64,000 nucleotides of DNA from assembly GCA_013368445.1 (NCBI GenBank), contig JAACJO010000014.1, positions 310,001 through 374,000 of the forward strand. Reading direction: 5' to 3'. Source of the stretch: Leucocoprinus leucothites (Eukaryota > Basidiomycota > Agaricomycetes > Agaricales > Agaricaceae). Shown here piece by piece: positions 11,529-21,438 of this stretch (position 1 is the first letter of the stretch; each line of letters opens with the position of its first letter). Below the pieces are notes generated by a model. That model made no database searches. It was not told where the DNA came from and saw only the letters and a program-made list of their open reading frames with translations. Both the position numbers and the translations under genes were made by a program.

Positions 11529-13411
11529 ATGCCACTGAACCTCTTCAGAAAGTTATGCGTTCGCTCCTCAAAGTCACTTATCAGCACAGCACATCCTTTT
11601 CCATCTCTCCCCGCTGAACTTTGGTACTTGATCGCCTCATTCATACCTTTCTCCGAATTTTGCGCCGCGAAACTCTATACACTCAATCATTCTCTCTTTT
11701 CATTCTATTTGGAGGAGAAATACAGGAAGCTTACGTTGGAATATGTCTACGATAATGATTTCATGAATGATAGACTGTCGAAAAAAATTGGCCAATATCA
11801 GGTGAACTTGAAGATACTTTCCGATGCTGTCATCGACCTAATGCCATCCTGCAATAGAAAATCACCTGTAGTTCCTATGGCCACCCGTATTCTCAAGCTC
11901 CAGATCCGTCCGCCGAATTGTTATTTTTGTTCATCGCCCAGTAGCACGGAACGGGTCAAGAGACGACTTCAGGCTCGTCTATCTCAGGTTGTGGAGATTC
12001 TTGGCCCACTCAGACCAAGAGATGCGACTCGACGAGCCCTTGCTTTTCGTGAATATACTGTTGCCTCTCTCTCGAGGTTGAATAATCTTACTTCAATGAA
12101 GTTGGATTGGAGCCCACCAGACAGGTCCGACTATCAGCCATCTTCCCCTGTGAATATTTCGCTTCTTGCTGGCCTGGCCGCAGCGTGGATATCGTCAAAG
12201 AACACGCTGGTGAACCTGTCGCTTGTGTTCCGGGCTGCATATCTTCTAGACACTGCGTTGCCTACCGTCGAGCTCACAAGCCTTCGGAAGTTTGAGCTCA
12301 CAATCTCGCCGCAATATGATCTTTTTGATGAGGAGCCACCCCTGCTCGATGATAGTCTCACGAGCTCGAGAGAGCTCTTGATCCGCTTTTTATCCAACCA
12401 CCAATCTACCCTTCAAACACTCCACTTGATGTTACCATCATCTCGATTCGCAGAGGGGGTCCTGGACAAAATACCTTTTCTATCATCACTCACAAGTCTC
12501 TCACTCTCATTCACCCTTTATAAAAACACCCTCGTCCTCTCTTCTTTGCCTAGATTTCTTCAACGACAGTCAGCACAACTACAGGAATTCACGTTTCGAT
12601 TATATACAAAACTCGATCCTGCATTGTTAGGTTCATGGTACAATCCAGTACCCGCTAATCTCGAGTGGTGGATATCGCAGCCATTCGTACAGGTCGACTT
12701 TCCCCAATTGGATAAACTTACCCTCAGACTTGACACGCCGTTTTTGTTTTCATACGCCGCGAAGTTTGCTACCAGAGTGAGTAATCTGATACACAGAGCT
12801 CAAAGCTAACACCCTCATGGTTCGGTATCTTACAACGAGTTGTCACAGATCCGGACACTATCGATAGCTTATAATGAGACGTCACAGGTCGAAACACGAG
12901 AGCCAGCGCGAACCTACCTCTTGTATTCCGAAATCCGCGACCTTCTCGGCGTCCTTACAAGAACAACCGTGCCAAACTCGCTTCAAGAATTAGCTATCTG
13001 TACGAAGAAATTCACACCAGGTCTCCTTCGCCTTCTTGGACATAGTTTACCTGAACTCAGGACTCTTCGCATACAATGTCGTACCTTCGACACAGTCGAC
13101 GACTACAATCCCAACTTAGAATACGATGAGTCTCCTTTGGTGCGAGATTTTCACGCTCTCCTGGTTCATAGCCTGATTCTACCCACTCTGCTACTTTACC
13201 GTCAACACTCTAGCCCTACACTGAATTCTCCACAGTTGTTTTCCCAGACTGGAAACTCAACCATATCTTTCTATCTCAACAATATCCATTTCAGATTGGT
13301 GCGTGGAAAGCTGAGAAAGAGGAGTTTTGTGCAGCACTGTTACACGCCCTTCCAAATGTCAAATACTTCAACGGTGTAACAAGGGGAGAGGATTGGATGG
13401 GTCATTGGTGA
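11529..13411 (+). CDS. F-box-like / leucine-rich-repeat protein
   Basis: Three exons (11529-12776, 12840-13163, 13214-13411) give 589 aa. The N-terminus holds an F-box-like motif, FPSLPAELWYLIASFIPFSE at about residues 24-43, followed by irregular leucine-rich segments (LTSLSLSFTL, LQEFTFRLY, LDKLTLRLD, LRTLRIQCR). This is the common Agaricomycete F-box/LRR architecture; such proteins are thought to be substrate adaptors of SCF ubiquitin ligases, but individual targets are unknown. The last exon restores a conserved-looking end (GAWKAEKEEF, ALLHALPNVKYFNG) only when the intron 13164-13213 is removed, which supports that splice. There is no signal peptide. The gene is convergent with the small secreted protein gene starting at 13848. 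Confidence 0.8.
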
Positions 13412-13521
13412 ATAAAGGGTTAAGCGGTGGTAATAATGCTGTAATAGGTAGACAATAATACGACGAGAGCCGACAAATTTCTCCATTCTCCAAAAATGCA
13501 AGATTTGCCACTTCTGGGACC

Positions 13522-13848
13522 CTATGGCCAATCTATCGAATCTCCGGAGTCACCTCTTCTGCCTACCAGAATTGAATGGCGTATGATAAGAGACTTTTAA
13601 ACCATTCTAGTAAATAAGGCTACTATACTCACCCCATGGACCGACATCCGGATTCTCAATATCACGAATACTCGGAGTGATCACGCTTCTGGAGAGCTTG
13701 AGAGTTCTCAGAGTCAGCTTCTAGGGAGGATAGTTATTCGCGGGGCCAACCATGGACGCACCAATTCACGTGGGCTCTATACAGGCAATGGGCTAACAGC
13801 AGTGGCACTAAGAGCAATGACAACAAGGGCGGCGAGGGGGAACTTCAT
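13522..13848 (-). CDS. Small secreted precursor, PWGRR group, copy 1 (frame-switched)
   Basis: Three exons (13783-13848, 13633-13720, 13522-13562) give 64 aa. The signal peptide MKFPLAALVVIALSATAVS is followed by PLP. The C-terminus DVGPWGRRGDSGDSIDWP matches the tail of the gene at 14240-14595, including the position and phase of the last intron. The middle exon is read in a different frame from its paralogue: the homologous QALQKRDHSE sequence is still encoded, but one base out of phase with the conserved tail, and that frame meets a stop. Either the gene is a frameshifted copy or it makes a new middle segment. A TATA-like element (TATAAGA) lies at 13901-13907. Secretion is predicted; function is unknown. 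Confidence 0.6.
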
Positions 13849-14239
13849 CTTGGAGCTACTAGTAGTAGTGGCGTGAATCCTCAGGCTGGAACACTATCCC
13901 TCTTATACCCTGGCCAGAGACGATAACATCTGAAATTACATATGGACTTGCTTTGACACCAGACGTGCCACTCGTATAATCGAACTGTCAGGTGTAGCAA
14001 TGTCGAGCAGAAACGGTCCGGTGTTTATCCATCTATAGGTTTCGTCCTTCAAGTTGTCGTGCATACATATGTGGTAGCAGTTCTTCCCCGCAAAGTCCTA
14101 ACATGATCCTTGTATTCCGCGAGAAAACTGTACACTGCGAAATATCGGTGATTTACAAGTAGTGCCATATAGATAGTTCAAGTGCTTCGTTCTGCTGGAG
14201 GGGTACTACAGGAACCATCGGGCCGTTATATAAATGCTA

Positions 14240-14595
14240 CTATGGCCAACTTATATCATCTTCGCCAAGGTCGTTGCGGCGCCCTGTAAGAAACCAATAA
14301 ACATCTGAAAACAATCCCCCAATGAGAACTTGAATAAAATTGAAAGAGGTTGCCTTGCTCACCCCATGGATCTGTCACATCCGTCTTCTGCTCGGACCCA
14401 CTAGCACGAATATAATAAACAGTGCCTGAGTCGGATTCGCGCTTCTGTTGAAGGGCTTAAAGTCCTTGAAATTAGTTTTAAGCTCTTGAAAAAGCCAGTT
14501 GGCACAGGCTTACCTTGAATATTCAGTGCAGGTAATGCGCTAACGATTGCGATGCAGAACACGATTGTGAGGGTGGCCATGAAAAGGAATTTCAT
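14240..14595 (-). CDS. Small secreted precursor, PWGRR group, copy 2
   Basis: Three exons (14514-14595, 14363-14455, 14240-14283) encode 72 aa. MKFLFMATLTIVFCIAIVSA is a clear signal peptide, followed by LPALNIQ. An ALQQKR sequence provides a Kex2-type dibasic site at about residue 32. After roughly 24 residues comes DPWGRRNDLGEDDISWP, with a second dibasic site and an acidic tail ending in Trp-Pro. The layout resembles a processed peptide precursor: signal, pro-segment, KR, peptide, GRR, tail. No cysteine remains after the signal peptide, so it is not a disulfide-type effector. I know of no named family. The paralogue at 13522-13848 shares the tail. Splice sites are standard, and both intron phases (1, 1) are consistent with the frame. 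Confidence 0.72.
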
Positions 14596-16909
14596 GACTG
14601 GTGCTCGAGTAATATCTAGAGTTCTCTATGGTGCAGGTCTGGGTTTTTAAATCCTCTACTACTGCTACACCCAAGTTAGAGGCGATAAACATCTACGATC
14701 CCGCATGGGCTAGCTTCAACTATAAGGCACAACAATGCGGAATTAAAATAGAATTGTTGATGCGTCTGCCTTTGTATGGATTTCACTGACTTTGCGGCAT
14801 ACGGGCAGTCACCCTTCCCCACGAGAACTTCAAGAGCTCTGTGGTGCATCAACCATGGGCCCCATATCAATACACTCGTGCAAGGGGGTGGTTGAGTCCG
14901 CGTGGTACTGTTTTACCCTAGGTTTCTAGAGTAGCAATCTTTCCCTACACATGGAGGATCTGACAAAACTCTCAACAACCTTTAAGAAGAATGCCTGGAT
15001 CGGCTGGGAGAGCAGCTAGCATCTAAAGGTCATCTGTCTGACCATCCAGGTCGCCCAATTCTCCGTCTACTTGAGAAGGACCCGCAAGAGGGAATGCATC
15101 CAGTGAGGAAGGTCCATCAACGGAATAGTGACTTCTTTTTTATTTATTTATTTATAAGAGTCGCTAGTCAAATATTCATGAAAGTTCGTTATCTATCATG
15201 GTCGGCTCCGAGTCGTATTTATACTCTCATACCGCTGGGAGAGTATGTGTAACCATTCGTGTTGCCTTGAGCCAGTCATGCTGTTCCCAGTAGCTCATTT
15301 TTGTATAAACCTCGGAGGTCTGTCTATATTGCTTTCTCAGGCTGAACTTTAGTAGCACGCTCACGACGTCTTCAGAGTCACTTTGATCAGCACCGGGCCA
15401 GTGTTGCATCGGAGGGCTAGTCCCCGTTCAAGTCGTCGATCATCCGGTGGTACTTAATGACTGCCGATGTATTTGGAATCAATCTGAAGACGGTCGCATG
15501 AGTGTCAGAATGTTGAAACGTTGATATCCTGTCTGAAGAGTTGATTAGATGCTCATTTTATGTTGATTATCAACTATTTATTCCATTGTTACCAACACGG
15601 GTACACTTCTCGAAGATTGTAATGTTCACTGATACCCCAGAATGGACCATCCATTCTCAACTCAGCCTCCGGCATGAGCAGATAAGCGGTTACACGCGCT
15701 GATATCAGAATAGTAGTTTAAGCTTCTAGTAGCACACGACTTTTCTTATCATACCCTCCCCTTGCAACGTGTAACTACAAAGATGATTACTTACTTGCTC
15801 TAGGCGGGTCACTTATATATTATAGCCGATTGTACCTTAAGATTAGAATAGTACTGATGTTCTGAGAGAAGTCATCACTACAGTTTGAGTGATGAAGTTC
15901 GAAGTTTCACCGTTGCCTTTGTTCAAATTTCGCGAAGTTGAGAAGCTAATAATACGTACCGAGACAAAGCTGACAACGAGTTTGAGAGATTCCCTTGTAC
16001 CCACCCCTTTTTGGTCCAAAGGCGGGGAAATTTCGAAGACTGGGAAATTCTGTGGCGTTTTACTCTTTCACCTTGGGGACCATGTGGGATCATGGGGGCC
16101 ACTCAGTCTGCGAACAGTTCCCCGTTCGAAAGGTTCTTCTTTGAAAGTTCCGCATCAGGTCAACTTCAGTTTCATAGCCGCTTTAACGGCCGCAAGATGT
16201 ACTTTAATGGCAATACTTGACTGGACACCACGAATCTGATGTATGGGCTTATCGAACGCGTTTCTCACCACTGATCCACGCGTCCTCTTTAATAGATCCA
16301 ATAGCTCCAATTGATTGGCGAGAAGGATCCATTGGAAATCTAAGGAATATGAGACGGTTGTAGTTTGGACTTGTGGAGAACTGGGAACCACATCATAGAC
16401 GCGACGCGAGGGTGTGGTGCCGGTGGGAACGAGGATTGTAGGTGCCCGGTCAGTGTGGGGGAACATTGGGGAATTCTTTGAGTTTGCCGAACTTGGTTCG
16501 GACGTTCTTGGACAGAAAGGTTCTCATGCACACACACCGTAGCCATGTGGTGTCACAAGGTTTGAGTAAAAGTTTTGCATTCGGGAAATTTGATCGTGTA
16601 TGCGCGTGGTTTGACAGCTTGGATTACCCTTGGTCCTGGTGACACTCTGGGAGTGTCGTCCGAGTTTGAGTTTGAGTTTATCGTTTTCGGTACTATTCGT
16701 TTGCTACGCTACAGAGCTATACATTTCACAAGAGGATTGAACGAATAAAGTTAAAGATGCTACAAAAGCGAAAGACCACCTATACAACCCATTCCAAGTT
16801 TGAATAAAGTTTAAAGGATTCTAAGATGCAGAGCGTGGGGATACACAATCAGTGAGGGTATGAACGCGTCGGTTTTGGTGAGAGCGCGGAAATCGAATGA
16901 TTTTAAGGT
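14596..16909. other. Gene-poor stretch
   Basis: Nothing convincing was found in 2.3 kb. Open frames reach 103-116 codons around 15,890-16,470 on both strands but lack domains, signal peptides or joinable exons. The right end is presumably the 3' region of the CFEM gene. A short TTTA repeat lies at 15,136-15,155. Confidence 0.45.
15136..15155. repeat. Short (TTTA)n microsatellite
   Basis: A run of T followed by four TTTA-type units in an intergenic AT-rich stretch. Confidence 0.8.
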
Positions 16910-17501
16910 TTAGAGAACAAGTGCAGCCAAGCCGAGAGCAGCGATACTAGCAACGGTGCTGACGCCGTTGATTGATGCAGCACTTGAACCACTGGGTGTA
17001 GCACCGCCGGCGGTGCCGGAGGCGGTATTAGCACCCGCTGCAGTAGCCGTGCCACCAGTGAGTGTGCCAGTGAGGGTGGGGAAGCCGGCAGGGGTGGAGG
17101 TGAGTGTAACGCCCTGTTATGACACGACGTGCTCTTGTTAGAGTTGACCCTTAGGTGCTTCATATAACTAAAGTAAACGTACGACGATAGCGCAGAGCTG
17201 CCTTGCAGCAGCGGTGGCATCTTCAAGGTCTTGACCCTTGCATGTCTGCCCGATGCAATTGGTGGACGAGTTAAGGAAGGTGTCGCTCCGGCACAGACAA
17301 TTGTTGTCCGTGGCTTGGCAGCCACCCAGATCAGCCTTCGTGATACATTCAAAGGCACACTCTAGAACAAAAAGCTGAGAAAGGTCATGAATTATTGAGT
17401 GTATGAGTGTACGCACGAGGGAGACCACCCTGGCGAGAGATGAGGCTAGCAGAGGCAGAGGAGACGAAAGCAGCGACAGCGATAACAAGAGAGAAGCGCA
17501 T
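16910..17501 (-). CDS. CFEM-domain protein, probably GPI-anchored
   Basis: Three exons (17417-17501, 17183-17361, 16910-17113) encode 155 aa. The signal peptide is MRFSLVIAVAAFVSSASA. Residues about 29-88 form a CFEM domain with all eight cysteines in order, including QCAFECI, GGCQATDNNCLC and CIGQTC. CFEM proteins of fungi take part in haem or iron capture and cell-wall or host interaction; the aspartate before NNCLC corresponds to the haem-coordinating Asp known in Candida CFEM proteins. A Ser/Thr/Gly/Ala-rich stalk follows, ending in a hydrophobic tail (STVASIAALGLAALVL) typical of a GPI-anchor signal. Introns are 55 and 69 nt. It is divergent from RPL31. Confidence 0.9.
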
Positions 17502-18103
17502 GTTGACTCAGAGCGATAGGGATAGCAAGGGGACGCGTAAAGCCAAGTGAATGGAAAAAGCTGGTGAAGCTAACTTGAGAGGTGCAAGTACGACGAAAGC
17601 GAGGGCTGGGGGAAAATGCGAGCGTTTGATTGGGGATTTTATATACGTTACAGTTTGGACAGAGAAGGGAACCTTGATGGGTATGAAGTGCCTGGCCATT
17701 CCCATGTTCGGAAGAATTCGTTGTCCCTTGGTCTGAATGGTTGTTCTTTAATGCAAACGTCTGTCATGCGGCGGAGACTCAATTGATACCTGGCTGTGAG
17801 TGTCCAAGATATCAACAGGGAATACAAAGGCAATGGAATCAAGGGTGTTACAACTTAAAGAACAAAGGCGCCTAAAACAAAGGAGGGTCCAGTTTTGGAA
17901 GCCGGTAACTCCGCTGAGAATAGAATGAAAATGATCACATCATTATAAATTGATGTTCCCACAGATTATGGGCTCCGGGATCTGCCGACAAACTGTGAAG
18001 CCACCTGAACCTTGTTTTGTTTACACAACGCAAGTGACCAAACAAACTATTGATCCAGCGGTCCCGTTTCGCCTTTGCTCATCGACACCAACATCCGCAA
18101 GAC
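17502..18103. promoter_or_regulatory. Divergent intergenic region, CFEM gene and RPL31
   Basis: About 600 bp between two genes transcribed away from each other, so it must hold both promoters. No open frame or repeat of note. A run resembling TATATA occurs near 17,640 on the CFEM side. Confidence 0.45.
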
Positions 18104-18709
18104 ATGGTACGTCGCTGTACTACCAGTTCTCCATACAATATAGCTAATGCAACTCAATAGGCCCCCACCAACCCCAAGAAAAAGGTACTGGCCTTTCAGG
18201 CGTCCTTTATCCTGTGATCTAATCCATCCTACATTGATCACCAGACCGGCGGCAAGACTCGCTCTGCCCTCCAAGATGTCGTCTCCCGCGAGTACACTAT
18301 CCACCTCCACAAGCGTGTACACGGCCGCTCCTTCAAAAAACGTGCTCCCTGGGCCGTGAAATCCATTGTTGACTTTACCCAGAAGGCTATGGGCACCTCG
18401 GATGTTCGTCTTGACCCCAAGCTTAACCAGGCTGTTTGGGTACAGGGTATCAAGTCAGTTCCCCACCGAATTCGTGTCAAACTTGAGCGTGAGTGGGATT
18501 TACGAGACACAAGTCCGGATTCGAATGATTGACTGGGAGCTTCTAGGGAAACGCAATGACGATGAGAATGCCAAGGAGAAGCTCTACACATATGTATCGC
18601 ACGTTCCCGTAGCATCGTTCAAGGTGCGTTGCAACATATACCCGTTAGAGTCGTCATTTATCCTATTTCGCTACAGGGCCTCCAAACAACGGTCGTTGAT
18701 GCGGAGTAA
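18104..18709 (+). CDS. RPL31: 60S ribosomal protein eL31
   Basis: Five exons (18104-18106, 18161-18184, 18245-18488, 18547-18623, 18677-18709) encode 126 aa, the usual length. Recognisable segments include [52 protein letters not shown] and [20 protein letters not shown], all diagnostic of eL31, a protein at the exit-tunnel rim of the large subunit. The first coding exon consists of the ATG alone and the second of eight codons (APTNPKKK). Intron-rich, highly expressed ribosomal genes are normal in basidiomycetes. All splice sites are GT-AG and keep frame. Confidence 0.97.
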
Positions 18710-19119
18710 ATGTTTAGTGTATATCTTTCGCCGGTCTTTTGCTGTTGTCTTCTCCTCCCTGCATGCCAGCCGTATATGCATGTTCTACACACGTCCCTAT
18801 GGTATGCTCGTCGTCCCTCAACAAAGGCATTATGCATCAATTTCACGATACTCTGAGCATTCTTACGTTTGAATCTTCACACTCTTGTGATTGTCTGTCT
18901 GGTTCTGGGTTCGAAGAACTCAATAATGAAGGATTGAGATAAGCTAAACTGAGCTGAGCTCTTCCCTTCGTCCTGGGAGGCATGCCATTCAGCTAGCCAT
19001 TTGAATAGTATACACAATGTGATCAAAGGACTTGAAGCAAGCTCATGAAAAGAATGAAATGGGCTCTTCCCTCTCGGAAGCCCCATATGAAAAGGAAAAA
19101 AAAGTTTGCAATCAAGCTG

Positions 19120-19224
19120 TGGACACTGTGGGGATTGAACCCACGACCTTATACAATTTCCATGAGCAGAAGCTCATGTACACCGAAGTGCAAAGCATAC
19201 GCCATACCACTAGGCCAAGTGCCC
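19120..19224 (-). tRNA. tRNA-Ala (UGC) with an intron of about 33 nt
   Basis: On the minus strand the acceptor GGGCACT pairs with AGTGTCC, giving the G3-U70 pair that identifies alanine tRNA, with an A discriminator. The D arm is GCC(T)AGTGGTA(T)GGC. The anticodon stem TATGC/GTATA surrounds a loop starting TTTGCA, so the anticodon is TGC. The T arm is GTGGG-TTCAATC-CCCAC. The surplus of about 33 nt after position 37 is an intron that can itself fold (ATGAGC/GCTCAT). Confidence 0.88.
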
Positions 19225-19618
19225 TTATAACAAGTAGAACTTAAGTAGCTTATCAATGGATAATCATAATGATTCCAGTCGCCAGAAAAATGAAGGTGAC
19301 ATTTTTTCTAGGGAGAAGTTGGGGGCATTAACATTGGCGGAGCTGACAAAACATTCGACGAAGGATATGTCGGTGCTCAATGCTAGTTTAGCGCTCAGGC
19401 GTTCAAACTTCAAAGGACACCAAAATCCAATATTAAATATTAATTTAAGGCCGAAAAAAATGAGATCTAAACTTGGAGTCGAATTCAATTTGATCTCTCC
19501 CTTCATCCAGCTCCTCCGTCGGTCTTTCGCCTCACTGTCCCTTCTCTTCATCCATCGTACCACTCTTGTCAGTTGAATTGGAATTTAGGTGCTATTCCAG
19601 ATCATCTATCAAGCAACC

Positions 19619-21360
19619 ATGCCGGCTCTCAAAGGCAAAGAAAAATCCAGCAAGTCGAGTATAGGTGCACCTGCGCAACGTAATCAGTCGAGTAGGAAAG
19701 GGAAGAGAGCGTGGAGGAAGAATGTTGATCTGGAAGATGTGGAGGGTGGTTTGGATGAATTGAGAGCCGAGGAGAGGACTACGGGGTAAGTTTCATCATT
19801 ATAGTTGGACGCTAAGACGTGGTGTTGATTTGTTGCTGTCGTTACTGTGGTTTTGTAGGAAAACATTACAAAAGACGGCTAATGACGAGCTGTTCGTCGT
19901 TGACACTGTTGGTGATGAACAAGGTACGTCTGTCTCTTGTCGTTCTATCTCGCCTCGCCTCGCCTCGCCTCGCCTAGTCATGTACAACATAACTGATGCA
20001 ACGGTCATCTACTTTGATTATTCTAGTCAGAAAAACTCTACCCCCGCGGTTTTCGACCTCCGCTCTAACATCAACCAAGATTCTTTCTCAACGATCAGCT
20101 GTACCTGCCGTGTATTCACGTACGACAGCAACCAATGCAGCTGATCGAGAACGAAAGAGAAAAATGTCGAAGGAGGAGAAAGATAGGTTGTTGAGGATCG
20201 CCAAAAGACCCAGAAAAGGTCCTTTTAACAGTGTCGTGGATCCTTCTGAGTATCAAGCCGGCGATGGTGTTGTAGAATTGAGTAGAGCCGTGAAGGAGAG
20301 TGGTGGGTATGACCCTTGGGCTGCTAGTTCCGCGGAGGACGGGGAGGAGGGGGTGGAGGGTGTTTTGCCGAAGGTGAAAAAGGTCAAAGTGGGTATTTAG
20401 CCTCTGCGCGACGAAGGACAGTCTCTGAATACCAGCTCTAGGCACCTATAACTCCACGTATACGGGACCAAATTCATATTCCAGCAGTCTCAGAGCCGCA
20501 CCAGGGGGCGTCATATAACCCACCCGTCGAAGCTCACCAGGAACTTATCCTCCAAGCTGCTGAAGCTGAGGAGAAACGACTGAAAGAGCTTAACAAATTC
20601 GCAGAGGTCAAAGCTAAGATGCAGAAAGCTCGTGTTGTTGACGATAATACGGATACTCGTGGTGTGCTTGGAATGAAAGTTGATGAGATAGTGGACGAGG
20701 TGAAGGAGGAAGCGGAAGAGGCGGATACAGCCATCGTACGACCTCATTCGACGCAAAAGAAGACGAAGTCTCAGAGGAATAAAGAGTTGAGACTACTCAC
20801 CGAGGTACATTGACCTTGTCTACTTTCATATTAATCACTGATATACCTATGTCGATACATAGAAACGGACGTTGGCAGAAAAGGCCGCGAGAAAACGGTT
20901 CATGGCTTCAATACCACTTGCAAAAGGACTACGACGGTCCACAGCCAGATTACTGGCGCAACAAGAACTTGAGCGCGCGCAGAGGAAAATCGTTTTGCGG
21001 GACAGATTGAAAAGGCAGGGTCTTGCTGGCCTGCGGTTGGGCAAGCACAAAGTACCAGAAGGGCAGGTAGATGTTCAGTTGGGTGAGGACTTGACTGAGA
21101 GCTTGCGTGCGCTGAAGGTATGCACGAATGCTTCTTCATGAACCATTTTACTGACCTTGCCGATAGCCTGAAGGAAACCTCTTTAAAGATCGGTTCCTCA
21201 ACTTGCAGCAACGAGCACTCATTGAGCCTCGTGTGCCTGTTGTGTACGTGCCTTCCTCCTGTGACATTTCTCACTTGACTGAAATATTATTCACAGGCCC
21301 AAGAGACGGAAGGCACGGATTATTGAGTACGAAAAGCACGCTTGGAAGCGATTCGAGTAG
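19619..21360 (+). CDS. NOP53: Ribosome biogenesis protein Nop53
   Basis: Seven exons (19619-19785, 19859-19923, 20027-20388, 20442-20804, 20863-21117, 21167-21243, 21297-21360) encode 450 aa. Nop53 acts in the nucleolus and on pre-60S particles, where it docks the RNA helicase Mtr4 and the exosome for 5.8S processing. Family segments are KGKRAWRKNVDLEDVE near the N-terminus, DELFVVDT, a long basic/acidic coiled region (KRLKELNKFAEVKAKMQKAR), QKKTKSQRNKELR, and the conserved end GNLFKDRFLNLQQRALIEPR followed by RRKARIIEYEKHAWKRFE. No signal peptide; many basic clusters suit nucleolar targeting. A CGCCT repeat lies in intron 2. The gene ends 78 bp before CSN1. Confidence 0.95.
19951..19975. repeat. 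(CGCCT)5 pentanucleotide repeat in NOP53 intron 2
   Basis: Five perfect tandem CGCCT units, directly after TCTATCT and followed by AGTCA. It is pyrimidine-rich and lies within the intron 19924-20026. Confidence 0.95.
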
Positions 21361-21438
21361 ATCTGTTGTTGTATTTAGGGTACATAAATTAGACATAATC
21401 GCGGGCGTGGGAAAGCTCATTAGTTGGACTTGACCGCC

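Noticed and set aside
18238..18615. 125-codon minus-strand open frame across RPL31
   Set aside because: It is antisense to the conserved eL31 exons and owes its openness to their codon bias; no domain.
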